Source of the DNA: Arthrobacter gandavensis
GTDB taxonomy: Bacteria; Actinomycetota; Actinomycetes; Actinomycetales; Micrococcaceae
DNA length: 64,000 nt
Direction: 5' to 3'
Assembly: GCF_015355785.1 (NCBI RefSeq)
Contig: NZ_JADKYW010000005.1
Span: 153,864 to 217,863, forward strand
This document shows positions 1 through 8,301 of the stretch, piece by piece (position 1 is the stretch's first letter; every line of letters begins with the position of its first letter). The notes beneath the pieces are model-generated. The model was not told the DNA's origin and searched no databases. It saw only the letters and a program-made list of their open reading frames with translations. The translations under genes and the position numbers were made by a program.

Positions 1-1
1 G

Positions 2-316
2 CACGGAATCCCGGCGCGGCTGGAACAGGCCGAGCTGAATGAACTCGACGCCAATCCCCCGGCCTGGCTGGCACAATCGCGGGCCAACCGTACGGGCAAG
101 CGGCCCGTCTGGGTCCAGCTGGAGTGCACGGTCTGCGGCTCCCGTGAAACGGCCCGCCCCAAGAAGTGGTGGCCGGACTTCAGCTTCGTCGCCTGCGGCG
201 GCCACAGTGCCGAGGAGCTGCCGGAGGTGCCCGCAGGCAGCGTCCGCAGTGAATATGAGGGTGTTGGCTCCCGCTTCACCGGAATCGTCGATGTTCCGGT
301 GGACGGATCGAACTAG
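2..316 (+). CDS. C-terminal part of an unrecognised protein with a putative zinc-binding motif
   Basis: An open frame enters from the left edge and stops with TAG at 314-316, giving about 104 residues of a C-terminus. The visible part has a CTVCG motif (CxxC) followed about 25 residues later by CGGH (CxxH). These could form one zinc-ribbon-like metal site; that is inference from spacing only. I do not recognise the family and the N-terminus is outside the window. It converges with the glycosylase-like gene that follows on the opposite strand, with only 11 bases between the stops. Confidence 0.6.
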   Translation, partial: HGIPARLEQAELNELDANPPAWLAQSRANRTGKRPVWVQLECTVCGSRETARPKKWWPDFSFVACGGHSAEELPEVPAGSVRSEYEGVGSRFTGIVDVPVDGSN

Positions 317-327
317 GCTTTCGGTTT

Positions 328-1023
328 TTAGCGGCCGGTCGCGGCCAGGCCGGTGCGGGCCATCGCGTCCTTATAGACAATCCGCATTTCAGCCAGTGAT
401 TCCTGCTGGCGTTCCTCGGTGGCACCGAAGGAACGGCCCTCCGCCGAACGTGCCTTGTAGACCTTCAGGCTGCGCCGGTAGATCATCCGGTTTTCAGTCT
501 TCAGGAAAGCAGCGGCCAGCCGCTGGGCCTCTGTACCGTGCGCAACGATCACCGACGCACGCGGCACGAGCGCCAGGAAACGCAGCAGCGGCTTCAGGCC
601 CTCCGCGACTTCTTCCTTCGTGAGCTTCGTGTGGGGCTCTCCCGGGGTGTACCAGGGGTGGACGTTCCACGGCATCACGTATTTCGGCTGCAGTCCCACC
701 TGCCAGTGAACGCCCAGGAGGCGGGTGATCGCCTCATCACTGCCTGCGGTGATGAAGCCTGACGGGTGCGCAGGACCATTGTTCGAGAACAGGCTGACAA
801 TCCGGGCTTCGTCCACGTCATGCTGCGGGTCGGCGTACGGAACTTCGCTGCCGGGCTTGAAGTCGGCCAGGGTGTCGCACAGCTGGTTCACTTCTGCGAC
901 ATTTGGTTCATAGCGGCGCTCGAACAGGGAAGGGATGCTTGAGTCAGCGGGTGTTCCTGCGGGGCTTTCCGTGCGGGTCTCAACGGAGGTTTCTGCAAAC
1001 GTTTCAGCGGGGGCGGACTGCAT
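328..1023 (-). CDS. Uracil-DNA glycosylase-like protein
   Basis: 231-residue cytosolic protein. After an Ala/Glu/Thr-rich N-terminal 30 residues it resembles the uracil-DNA glycosylase superfamily. A segment with VPYADPQHD comes first, then the MPWNVHPWY motif near residue 120, then a VAHGTEAQR strand-loop near residue 160. Members of this superfamily remove uracil or other damaged bases. I cannot assign a UDG family number or confirm the catalytic residue. The ATG at 1021-1023 has an AGGAG about 13 bases upstream, a long spacing, so a slightly shorter protein is possible. No operon partner is evident. Confidence 0.6.
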   Translation of the reverse strand: MQSAPAETFAETSVETRTESPAGTPADSSIPSLFERRYEPNVAEVNQLCDTLADFKPGSEVPYADPQHDVDEARIVSLFSNNGPAHPSGFITAGSDEAITRLLGVHWQVGLQPKYVMPWNVHPWYTPGEPHTKLTKEEVAEGLKPLLRFLALVPRASVIVAHGTEAQRLAAAFLKTENRMIYRRSLKVYKARSAEGRSFGATEERQQESLAEMRIVYKDAMARTGLAATGR

Positions 1024-1411
1024 GGGGTGGCGCTTCTCCTACGGTATTGCGTGTCTTCCCGCCGCGGGGCGTGGGGGCACATCACAGTGCTCCGGGTTCG
1101 CATAAGGCGCGCAAAGTTCGGAGCAGCAGGTCAGTGGTGGGTGCGGTGGAAAGGGGCGCTCCGCGCCGGAAACCGGATACTGCGTGGGCAGCGCGGCGGG
1201 CGGAGGGCTTCCTGCAAGCTTACCAAGGGCTGGCCGGGGCCGGAGCCAGGGAGCTGGGCCGGACGGCACCCAAGGCGTCCGTTCGGCAGGAATCGGCAGG
1301 CGCCCCGGGGGCCCGGACGGGTTAGACATGGGTAGTTCTGCCCATCGACTCTGGCCGGAAGATGTAGCAGAGTCTGCAATAACGATGATGTCGATCATCT
1401 CCAGGGGGAAC
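1024..1411. other. Intergenic region between divergent genes
   Basis: About 390 bases between the glycosylase-like gene (minus) and the ESX-like gene (plus). It must hold both promoters. I see no convincing -35/-10 pair, RNA gene or large inverted repeat. Frames that remain open here have no ribosome-binding site and are best read as GC-rich chance frames. Confidence 0.4.
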
Positions 1412-1780
1412 ATGCAGTACGAGATCCAGCCGGGTGTCATCCACGCTGCCATCGTAGATATCGCCGCGGATGGCCAGGCCCTGCTTGCCGCCGGAACGGA
1501 TGCGGGGACCAGTGCTGACCAGCTCGCCGGCAGTTTTGGCTCAGCCGAGGTTGTCGCCGGGGCGTTTTCCCGGTTCTGGGAGCCTCGGCGGGACGTCGCC
1601 CGGAACATCTCCAGCCTGGTCTTCCGCAAAACCACGGCTTTGGCGGACGCAGCTGCGGCATTCGTGGAGGCCGATGGGCAAATGAGTGCTGCCGCGCAGT
1701 CAGCGCTCACGAAGCTGCCCACCGAGTACTCCCCGGTGTCCCCTCCGCAGACGGGCAGACTGCGTTTCCTGGAGCAATGA
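1412..1780 (+). CDS. Small ESX/WXG100-like helical protein (DUF6507-like)
   Basis: About 122 residues, mostly helical and Ala-rich, beginning MQYEIQPGV. The size, the two-helix pattern and the lack of a signal peptide resemble small WXG100/DUF6507-type partners of type VII secretion substrates; this is pattern recognition, not a certain family call. The ATG at 1412 is chosen because AGGGGGAA lies just before it. ATGs further upstream (1328, 1385) have no Shine-Dalgarno. Its stop overlaps the start of the DUF1023 hydrolase gene (ATGA at 1777-1780), which implies translational coupling and a joint role, perhaps as a secretion partner of that hydrolase. Confidence 0.6.
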   Translation: MQYEIQPGVIHAAIVDIAADGQALLAAGTDAGTSADQLAGSFGSAEVVAGAFSRFWEPRRDVARNISSLVFRKTTALADAAAAFVEADGQMSAAAQSALTKLPTEYSPVSPPQTGRLRFLEQ

Positions 1781-3678
1781 TGCCCGGCGCCGCTCTCCCC
1801 GATATCAGCGGGAACTGGACCAGCCTCGATACGGCCGCCGAAGACCTGCGGGTGCGGGCCCGGGTAGCGGAGAGCTACCTAACCGATGCCGCGAATGCCT
1901 GGAACCGGGTGATTCCGGCGTACCGGGAGCCCGGAACCCAGGACCTGGTGCATACAGCCATGGATTCACTCGCCGCTCCCATGGCTGCCTGGCGTTCCGC
2001 TCTCGTTACAGCTGCCGGCATCATCCAGGACTTCGCTGCAGCCGCCGGCATCTTGGGCAGCGAATACCGCACACTGGAGGCTGAACGGCCGTCATCAGAC
2101 CCAGCTGAAGACGATCCCTCTGCCCAGCGTGCCCTGGACGATTTCAATTCCCGTGCCAGGGACCTGACCCAGAAGTGGAATAGCCTCCAGCAGGAGACTG
2201 CTGCCCGGCTGGCCGCGATATCCGGGGGCACCGGAGAGGGAATCCCCATGCTGGCCCCATCCGGCGGACCCGTGCTGCCGGAAGTGGACTGGGCGGCCCT
2301 GACTGTCACCCTCGATCACCGCTTGGGTGCGGTAACCTCCGCGCAGCTCTTCGAGTCACTGCGGGGCCTGGACACCGCCGAGCTGCAGGCCTGGACCGCA
2401 GCGAACCCGGAGGCCGCTGCCTTGCTGGCTGCAAACAGGCTGACCGGGCCCTTCCCCGAGGAAAGCCCGGAAGCAACCATGTCCACCCTGCTGCAGGACA
2501 GCCTCTCTCCCGAGGGGATTGCTGCCATCCGCACCGCATGGCTGCAGCTGCCGGCGGCAGACCGGGAGAAACTCCTGCTGCTGTACCCTGCCGTGTTCGG
2601 GTCCCTCAACGGCGTGCCGTTTGCTTCCCGGGTCCATGCGAACACCATCACTGTGGCCGGTTCCCGGCAGGCGGTCAAACAGGAACTCGCCACGCTGGAG
2701 GAGCCGAAACTCACGGACTACGGCTACGACCGCGCCGCAGCGACCCAGTGGCACCATGACCACACGGCTTGGGAAGCCGAGCAGGACAGCCTGCAAAGGC
2801 TGCTTAAGGGGCTGGATTACGCGGTTGCTCAAGGCACCCAGGTGGTCATGGTCAGCACCGAAGGGGACGGCCGCATCGTCACGATGCAGGGAACGCCCTC
2901 GGACACCGTCACCAGGAGTGCCGTCCTTGTTCCGGGCACCGGCGCCGACCTCGGTTCACTCGCAGGCTATCTGGATCGGCTCGATGCCGTAGAGGGGAAA
3001 CCCGAGCCGCAGAAGGTTTCCTTTTACTGGCAGGGCACCGATCTTCCCAACGAGCTGCACCACAACCTCACTGCCAGTTACAACGAGAACGGCGGGCCCC
3101 TGCTTGCTGCTTTCGACCACGCCCTGGACTTGGAAGTTCCGCAGGATACGCGCAGCACCTACATTGGCTACAGTGCCGGAGGCTCACTGCTCGGGACCGC
3201 AGAGCGGGAGGGACTGACGGCGTCGAACATCCTGTATGTCGCCCCGGCAGGCACCGGACACGAAGTGTCCAGTCCCGGCGACACAGCCAGCCCGAACTCC
3301 AACCGGTACTGGATTCAGACCAGGGACGATCCGATCTCAGTGGCGCAGATAGGAGGCGGCGGCTTCCACAGCGGGTCGTTCTGGAGCGGCGGCAACCCTC
3401 ATACCCAGATGGGTGCCGTGCGGCTTGAATCCGGTTTTGTGGATCCAAAGAAACCGGATTCCCTCATGCGCGGGCACACGGATTATTTTGCCGAGGGCTC
3501 AACCTCCGCGGCCAACATTCAGTCGGTGATCAACGGAAACCGTGTGAGCCTGTACGTTGAAGACGAGTTCCACTACGGATTTGGCTACGCCTATTCGGAG
3601 AGTCCCATTGAAGAACGACCGGAAGACTACGCCAATATGAAGCTGCAGACCGTGACCACGGAGAGTCTTGAGAAGTGA
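1777..3678 (+). CDS. DUF1023 alpha/beta hydrolase with ESX-like N-terminus
   Basis: 633 residues. Residues 1-110 are a helical, Ala-rich segment like a WXG100/ESX hairpin. The C-terminal half (about 330-600) is the actinobacterial DUF1023 alpha/beta hydrolase. It has a GTGADLGSLAGYLDRL strand-helix and a GYSAGG nucleophile elbow with Ser near residue 466. The substrate is unknown; esterase or lipase activity is plausible for the fold. There is no classical signal peptide, so any export would have to be through a type VII-like route; this is inference. It overlaps the preceding small gene by ATGA and the following lipoprotein gene by GTGA, so the three are one transcription unit. Confidence 0.75.
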   Translation: MMPGAALPDISGNWTSLDTAAEDLRVRARVAESYLTDAANAWNRVIPAYREPGTQDLVHTAMDSLAAPMAAWRSALVTAAGIIQDFAAAAGILGSEYRTLEAERPSSDPAEDDPSAQRALDDFNSRARDLTQKWNSLQQETAARLAAISGGTGEGIPMLAPSGGPVLPEVDWAALTVTLDHRLGAVTSAQLFESLRGLDTAELQAWTAANPEAAALLAANRLTGPFPEESPEATMSTLLQDSLSPEGIAAIRTAWLQLPAADREKLLLLYPAVFGSLNGVPFASRVHANTITVAGSRQAVKQELATLEEPKLTDYGYDRAAATQWHHDHTAWEAEQDSLQRLLKGLDYAVAQGTQVVMVSTEGDGRIVTMQGTPSDTVTRSAVLVPGTGADLGSLAGYLDRLDAVEGKPEPQKVSFYWQGTDLPNELHHNLTASYNENGGPLLAAFDHALDLEVPQDTRSTYIGYSAGGSLLGTAEREGLTASNILYVAPAGTGHEVSSPGDTASPNSNRYWIQTRDDPISVAQIGGGGFHSGSFWSGGNPHTQMGAVRLESGFVDPKKPDSLMRGHTDYFAEGSTSAANIQSVINGNRVSLYVEDEFHYGFGYAYSESPIEERPEDYANMKLQTVTTESLEK

Positions 3679-4256
3679 CGCCACGACGTTCGGCTGCCGC
3701 AATGGCCGGGGCCATGATCCTTGCTGTATCCCTTGGAGGCTGTGCCTTGAACACCGAAACACCCCCTGATTCTGGCGCTGCGCAGGAGTCACCGGACTAT
3801 CTCACCGAGTTCGAGGAGCTGCTGCCTGCTCTGGTGGAGCGGGCCGGGGCCGGCCTCCAGGTCGAGGACCTGCGGGAGGAATCCTGCCTGCGCCCGGAAA
3901 TTGAGGAACAGCAGCTCGAGACCAGATGGCTCGGCAAGGCATCGAGCCCCGTAGCTGATACCGAAACAGCCAACGCCGTCTTGGACCGCGTAGGAGCGTG
4001 GCTTGACGAGGAAGGCTGGGAGCGCCAGAACGAGGTGTCCTATCCGCCCGAAGAAGGCGGCGACGTGCGGGTCCTCATGTATCTCAAGGACGACATCGGG
4101 GTCACGGCTACCTATAGCCAAAGCGAGCGTGCGTGGGTGGAAATCCTGCTGACGTCCAGCTGCCGTGAGAACCCGCCGGAGCACCGTATGGTCAGGTCCG
4201 AGCTGGATCCTGATTACGGTCTCTCCAGCCAGTATTACGACGACGGAGCCTCCTAG
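3675..4256 (+). CDS. Putative lipoprotein linked to the DUF1023 hydrolase
   Basis: 193 residues starting at a GTG that overlaps the hydrolase stop (GTGA). The N-terminus is a lipoprotein signal peptide: two Arg, a hydrophobic stretch, then a lipobox (SLGG) with the acylated Cys at residue 23. The mature part is acidic and unrecognised, with one later Cys pair (ESCLRPE and SSCRENP) that could form a disulfide. It would be anchored to the outer face of the membrane. Because it is coupled to a possible exported lipid-active hydrolase, an immunity-type role is one idea, without direct support from the sequence. Confidence 0.75.
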   Translation: MTPRRSAAAMAGAMILAVSLGGCALNTETPPDSGAAQESPDYLTEFEELLPALVERAGAGLQVEDLREESCLRPEIEEQQLETRWLGKASSPVADTETANAVLDRVGAWLDEEGWERQNEVSYPPEEGGDVRVLMYLKDDIGVTATYSQSERAWVEILLTSSCRENPPEHRMVRSELDPDYGLSSQYYDDGAS

Positions 4257-4539
4257 GCCAGGTGCCCGCAGTGCCCTTTTGAGTCGGGGTACGCATGCGC
4301 GGAGGTCTATCTGGTTGCCGCTGCCCCGCCGCCGAAAGTGCAAAAGTGATCCGCATCCGATCGATCCGACGGGGACACGACGTAGCTGCATACCCATAGC
4401 GCGCTATGTGAGCCCGCGGTGCGCACGTATCGAAGTTCGTCAGCTCCACCCCGCCGGCTCGTCGTCCAGAGCCCAAAGATGATTTCTCACGCGTTCGGTC
4501 CAGCGCCTCACCGGAAGGAACCGGCCGGGCTGACGCCCG

Positions 4540-5088
4540 TCAGCCTTTGCGACCAGGCCTCCCGCCGTTAGCACGCCGGTAGCCGGATATCCCACCGGCT
4601 ACGGCGGCAGCACCGCCAATCATGCCGCCGACGACGGCACCCTGCGCCATGCCTCCAACGAACCCTTCCCCGGGCGTCAGAGTGAACCGCAGCGGATTGA
4701 TCAGCGGATGTCCCGTGAACACGGCATAAGCCATGGCCGCGAACACGAGGACCATGCCAATTCCGAAGACGACGATGCCCACCATCGTGAACCTGGCTCC
4801 GGCATTGTCCGCGAGCTGCCGCGGATTCACGCCGTGCCGCCGGGCGTACCAAACCGCAGCGAGGGAAGGAACCACGCCCGTCAGCACCAATAGTGCTGTT
4901 GGAAGCAGGAAAAGACCAAAGCCTGCCGCGATGACGGCTCCCAGAAGCCCTGAATATAGTCCTACGGTCAAGCCGAATGCATTGGACTCCATAAAAACGG
5001 AGCGCTCGCGTTCATCGCCGTAGGCGGGGCTTTCCCAGTCCATGATTTTCTCGGCGGCCCGGTCGAGCCTACTCACCCTGCGTGTCAT
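4540..5088 (-). CDS. Membrane protein paired with an HTH regulator
   Basis: 182 residues with four likely transmembrane segments (about 36-56, 60-75, 100-122 and 145-167, the last Gly/Ala-rich). It begins MTRRVSRLDRAAEKIMDWESP. Small membrane proteins of this sort are often encoded with YgzD-type HTH regulators. Its start overlaps the stop of that regulator gene (5085-5088), so the two are co-transcribed. A short inverted repeat (GGCTGAC/GTCAGCC, 4528-4545) covers the stop codon and may help termination. The function is unknown. Confidence 0.75.
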   Translation of the reverse strand: MTRRVSRLDRAAEKIMDWESPAYGDERERSVFMESNAFGLTVGLYSGLLGAVIAAGFGLFLLPTALLVLTGVVPSLAAVWYARRHGVNPRQLADNAGARFTMVGIVVFGIGMVLVFAAMAYAVFTGHPLINPLRFTLTPGEGFVGGMAQGAVVGGMIGGAAAVAGGISGYRRANGGRPGRKG

Positions 5089-5312
5089 TTCCTGTCTCCC
5101 GCCTCGTCGATGAACAGTTCTTCGACAGTCCCGTCCAGGGCCCGGGCTATCCTCAGGGCAAGATAAACCGACGGAGCATAATCGCCCTGTTCGACGGCGA
5201 TAATCGTCTGCCGGCTCACTCCCACCAGTTCGGACAGCTCGGCCTGCGTCAGGCGCTTCTGCTTCCGGCGGTCCCGCACCGGACTCGCAAAATCAGCCTT
5301 TCGAGGAACCAT
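5085..5312 (-). CDS. Xre-family HTH transcriptional regulator
   Basis: 75-residue DNA-binding protein that is essentially one helix-turn-helix domain: RRKQKRLTQAELSELVGVSRQTIIAVEQGDYAPSVY. Its C-terminus (FIDEAGDRK) matches the small YgzD/PBSX-like regulators that control an adjoining membrane protein. The ATG at 5312 lies only about 7 bases below a TAACAT -10 element, so the mRNA would start at or within a base of the start codon (leaderless). A perfect palindrome covers the -35, suggesting autoregulation. It overlaps the downstream membrane-protein gene. Confidence 0.85.
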   Translation of the reverse strand: MVPRKADFASPVRDRRKQKRLTQAELSELVGVSRQTIIAVEQGDYAPSVYLALRIARALDGTVEELFIDEAGDRK

Positions 5313-5318
5313 GCTGCA

Positions 5319-5348
5319 ATGTTAGGAATCTTTGACATTAAATGTCAA
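5319..5348 (-). promoter_or_regulatory. Promoter and palindromic operator of the HTH gene (leaderless)
   Basis: On the minus strand TTGACA (5348-5343), an 18-base spacer and TAACAT (5324-5319) form a good sigma-70-type promoter. The -35 lies inside a perfect inverted repeat, TTGACATT-N-AATGTCAA (5332-5348), a likely operator for the regulator itself. The expected start site coincides with the ATG at 5312. Confidence 0.65.
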
Positions 5349-5424
5349 GGATTCCAAACATGCGGCTCCATATAGCTCGGCTCGTCAGTGCCGACGGGCA
5401 CAACCGAACGTAGCCGGAACACAA

Positions 5425-5456
5425 AAAGCACCCCGGCCCGAAGGCCGAGGTGCTTT
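5425..5456 (-). terminator. Rho-independent terminator of ssrA
   Basis: Strong hairpin: AAAGCACC pairs with GGTGCTTT and CGGCC pairs with GGCCG around a CGAA loop, with one mismatch. Read on the minus strand it is followed by TTTTGT, just after the tmRNA 3' end. Confidence 0.8.
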
Positions 5457-5464
5457 GTGGTTCG

Positions 5465-5831
5465 TGGAGATGGGGGGAATTGAACCCCCGTCCGATGTCG
5501 TGTTGTCAGGGCTTCTCCGGGCGCAGTCCACGTCGGATTTTCTCGGCCCCAGCCATCATGTGAACAAGTGGCTGATCCGGGCCCAGCCGTCTAAAAGTCC
5601 CGAGCACTCCAACGGCAAGAGTACTCAGCAGTGGCCCTCTAAATGACGCCAGGATACGGGACGAGAGCATTCCCGGTCTGACGGACTATGCCCGCTGCTT
5701 AGGCAGCGAGAGCGAAGTCAGTGCGCTTAGAATCGGCACTTATTGGTTTGCAGAGAGCGTTTACGAGATAACTCTGCATCCTCGGCCCGCTTCACCTGTC
5801 GCGACTAACATCGTCGAAACCTGTCATCCCC
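5465..5831 (-). ncRNA. ssrA: tmRNA (transfer-messenger RNA)
   Basis: About 367 bases on the minus strand. The 5' end GGGGATG (from 5831) pairs with CATCTCC (5472-5466) as the acceptor stem, including one G-U. The T arm GGGGGTTCAATTCCCCC and the conserved GGTTTCGACG near the 5' end identify it. The 3' CCA is not encoded. The tag frame (5737-5699) reads ADSKRTDFALAA followed by TAA. With SmpB, encoded just upstream, it rescues stalled ribosomes and marks the unfinished protein for proteolysis. Confidence 0.96.
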
Positions 5832-5882
5832 GTATTCAGTTACCAAACTGATGTGTCCGCACCGCAACCGGCCGGACCGTTA

Positions 5883-5911
5883 ACTATAACGCATCTGCGC
5901 TAGAACGTCAG
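5883..5911 (-). promoter_or_regulatory. ssrA promoter
   Basis: CTGACG (5911-5906), a 17-base spacer and TATAGT (5888-5883) on the minus strand. The -35 lies in the last codons of the upstream membrane-protein gene. About 45 bases would precede the mature tmRNA 5' end and need to be removed. Confidence 0.6.
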
Positions 5912-6259
5912 GCCGAACACCGTGACCGGCGCACCCCAGAGCACGAGCACCAGCACTGAGAGCAGCACGAACAGCACTGAAAGGATCGCCAAGGCAGTCA
6001 TGCCGGCGTACTTACGGCGGAATGCCCAGCCGAACAGTACGGCATTCGCAGCCAGCAGCACAGGCGAAACCCACACCAGCAGCTGTGCCAGGTAGACGTA
6101 GAAAACTACGAAGAACGGCACCACGACCAGGATGACCACTGGAACAACCGCAGCCACAATCAGCAGGTCGATTCCAGCGACAACCCAGGCCCAGAGCGGC
6201 TTCCGGGCCTGTTCCGGGGCGTCCTCCTCGGGCTGCGCCTCCCAGAACGTTCCGCTCAC
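5900..6259 (-). CDS. Small membrane protein downstream of smpB
   Basis: 119 residues with a short polar N-terminus (about 20 residues) and three closely spaced transmembrane helices: WVVAGIDLLIVAAVVPVV and onwards, LLVWVSPVLLAANAVLFGWAF, and MTALAILSVLFVLLSVLVLVL. A basic loop (RRKY) separates the second and third. No family is recognised. The ATG at 6259 overlaps the stop codon of smpB, so the two are translationally coupled. Its 3' end carries the ssrA promoter. Confidence 0.75.
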   Translation of the reverse strand: MSGTFWEAQPEEDAPEQARKPLWAWVVAGIDLLIVAAVVPVVILVVVPFFVVFYVYLAQLLVWVSPVLLAANAVLFGWAFRRKYAGMTALAILSVLFVLLSVLVLVLWGAPVTVFGLTF

Positions 6260-6732
6260 TACGCTCCCCGGTTCTTGGCCCGCATCTCTCGCAGGGCCTC
6301 GCGGTTATCCTGTTTCTCCCGCAGGGTCTGCCGCTTGTCGTAGTCCCGCTTACCACGGGCGACGGCGATTTCAACCTTGGCACGTCCGTCCAGGAAGTAC
6401 AGCTGCAGAGGCACGATCGTGAAGCCTGACTCGCGGATCTTCTGCGAGATCTTGTCCAGCTGCTCGCGGTGCAGCAGCAGCTTCCGCCGGCGGCGGGCGG
6501 AGTGGTTGGTCCAGCTGCCGTTCAGGTACTCGGGAATGTAGACAGCCTCAAGCCACAGTTCATCGTTATAGAACGTTGCGAACCCGTCCACCAGGGACGC
6601 ACGGCCCTCACGCAGTGACTTGACCTCGGTACCCATCAGAACCATCCCGGCCTCATAGGTGTCTAGGATCTCGTAGTTGTGCCGGGCCTTGCGGTTGGTG
6701 GCCACGACTTTTCGGCCACTTTCTTTGGGCAC
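6259..6732 (-). CDS. smpB: SsrA-binding protein SmpB
   Basis: 157 residues, the normal length for SmpB. It contains the family core: [38 protein letters not shown] and, near the end, the basic tail [21 protein letters not shown] that inserts in the ribosomal mRNA channel. SmpB binds the tRNA-like part of tmRNA and brings it to stalled ribosomes. It lies upstream of ssrA on the same strand, the usual actinobacterial arrangement, and downstream of ftsE, ftsX and the M23 peptidase gene. Confidence 0.97.
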   Translation of the reverse strand: MPKESGRKVVATNRKARHNYEILDTYEAGMVLMGTEVKSLREGRASLVDGFATFYNDELWLEAVYIPEYLNGSWTNHSARRRRKLLLHREQLDKISQKIRESGFTIVPLQLYFLDGRAKVEIAVARGKRDYDKRQTLREKQDNREALREMRAKNRGA

Positions 6733-6816
6733 GGTTCAACTCTCCTTCATTGCTTGTTCCGAGTGGCATGTTTCGCTCCCGCCGGATGGGCGGAGGCGAA
6801 ATACCCATTCTAGGCC

Positions 6817-8298
6817 CTAGAGCAGTCCCGTGGGATTTACCAGCTGCCCGTTGAGCATAGTCTCGAAGTGCAGGTGGCAGCCCGTCGAGTTGCCGGTGGT
6901 GCCCACGTAGCCGATCAGCTGCCCGGCGTTGACCCACTGCCCTGCAGAAACCGTCCGGCTGCTCAGGTGATAGTAATTCGTTGCCAGGGCGCTTGTACCG
7001 ATCACGCCGTGGTTCAGCACGATCCTGTTGCCGGTCCCGATCATCTCTCCGCCGCCGGTATCCGAGCGCCAGACCTCTCCAGCTGCAGCCGCGTACACCG
7101 GAGTGCCGCACTGGGCGCCGAAGTCGATGCCGGAGTGCAGGTACCCGCCGGTTCCGGAGAAATCGATGGTTCCTGCGGGCGTTGCACGCCAGCCGAAGCC
7201 CGAAGTCAGGGGCGCGCTGACAGGATAGCGCAGGCCGAAGGCTGACGGGTTGGTTGGCTGGACGGTCTGTGGAGGTGGAGCAGGCTGGTTGTTTTGTGCG
7301 GCTTCGGCTGCAGCGCGCCGGTTCGCTTCGGCGATCCTGGCTTCCTCGGCGCGGCGTGCCTCTTCGAGCAGGATGCGCTGGCGTTCGGCGATTTCGGCCT
7401 GGACGGCAGCCTGCTCGGACTGGATGGACGCGAGCTTCGCCTGGACGACGGGCTTCTTGGCTTCGAGTTCACCGTTCAGCGCCTCTGCGCTGGCGATGAG
7501 ACCGTCAACTTTTTCCTTCTCCGCGGCCGCTTCATCGCGGGCCGCCTGCTCCGCACGCAGTGCCTCTTCGGCCTGCGCCTTGAGCGAGGAGATCTCCTCT
7601 TCAACAGCGGTAAGCCGCGCCTCGGAGTTCACGTTGGTCGCGGCCTGCTGGGAGAGGCGTTCAACCGCAGCATTCTGTCCGCGCAGCGCCTGGCCGGCCA
7701 TGCCCATTGAATCGGTGAGGCTGTCAGCACCGTTGGCCCCAAACATCAGGCTGAGACTGGAGGGCACTCCCCCGCTTTTGTAGGCCTGGCTGGCAATCTG
7801 CCCGATCACTTTCTGGGTTTCATCCAGGGCCCTGCGGTCCTCCTGGATCTGGGCAGCAATCTTGTTGCGGCTTTCCTGTGCCAGGGCAACCCGGTCAGTA
7901 AGCGCCCCGACCTTGGCCGAGGCGGTGGTCACCCTGCCTTCGGCATCAGCCAGCACGGACTGCGCGGCGGGCAGCTCTTCGTTCTGGTAGATGTTCAGCC
8001 GGGCCACGGTCTCGGCAATATCCGCATCAAGGTACTCGTACTCTGCCTGGACCCGCTGCTGCTCAGCCTCCAGTGCATTCTTGCGGTCGTTCAGCTCATC
8101 AGCGCGGGCGGGAGTGAGGACGGCGGCGAGGGAAAGTACCACTGCCAGGAGCATCGCTGCCCCTGCCGCGGCGGTTTTCCGGGCAGCATCCAGCCGCGCA
8201 GCAGGTACTGCTGCGCCCCTCGGCTGGAAGCCACGGTTGTCATTCATTGGCGAGACCATACATGTAGCGTTTCTGCTTTCATTTCGACCAGAGCCCAC
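6817..8298 (-). CDS. Secreted coiled-coil M23 peptidoglycan endopeptidase next to FtsEX
   Basis: 493 residues. An N-terminal hydrophobic signal/anchor (AGAAMLLAVVLSLAAVLTP, ending ARA) is followed by a long coiled coil (about 65-310), an Ala/Pro/Gln linker and a C-terminal M23/LytM domain. The domain keeps the zinc ligands (HSGIDFG and HLHFE). Proteins of this architecture are activated by FtsEX to cut peptidoglycan at division, and here the gene directly follows ftsX by 3 bases. The GTG at 8298 has AAGG inside the ftsX end about 9 bases upstream. ATGs at 8259 or 8247 would shorten the long n-region but lack a clear ribosome-binding site. Confidence 0.85.
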   Translation of the reverse strand: MGSGRNESRNATCMVSPMNDNRGFQPRGAAVPAARLDAARKTAAAGAAMLLAVVLSLAAVLTPARADELNDRKNALEAEQQRVQAEYEYLDADIAETVARLNIYQNEELPAAQSVLADAEGRVTTASAKVGALTDRVALAQESRNKIAAQIQEDRRALDETQKVIGQIASQAYKSGGVPSSLSLMFGANGADSLTDSMGMAGQALRGQNAAVERLSQQAATNVNSEARLTAVEEEISSLKAQAEEALRAEQAARDEAAAEKEKVDGLIASAEALNGELEAKKPVVQAKLASIQSEQAAVQAEIAERQRILLEEARRAEEARIAEANRRAAAEAAQNNQPAPPPQTVQPTNPSAFGLRYPVSAPLTSGFGWRATPAGTIDFSGTGGYLHSGIDFGAQCGTPVYAAAAGEVWRSDTGGGEMIGTGNRIVLNHGVIGTSALATNYYHLSSRTVSAGQWVNAGQLIGYVGTTGNSTGCHLHFETMLNGQLVNPTGLL

Positions 8299-8301
8299 AC
8301 T

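Noticed and set aside
5332-5646. Plus-strand frame of 104 codons over the ssrA area
   Set aside because: It lies over the tmRNA and its terminator on the opposite strand and has no ribosome-binding site; the RNA gene fully explains the sequence.
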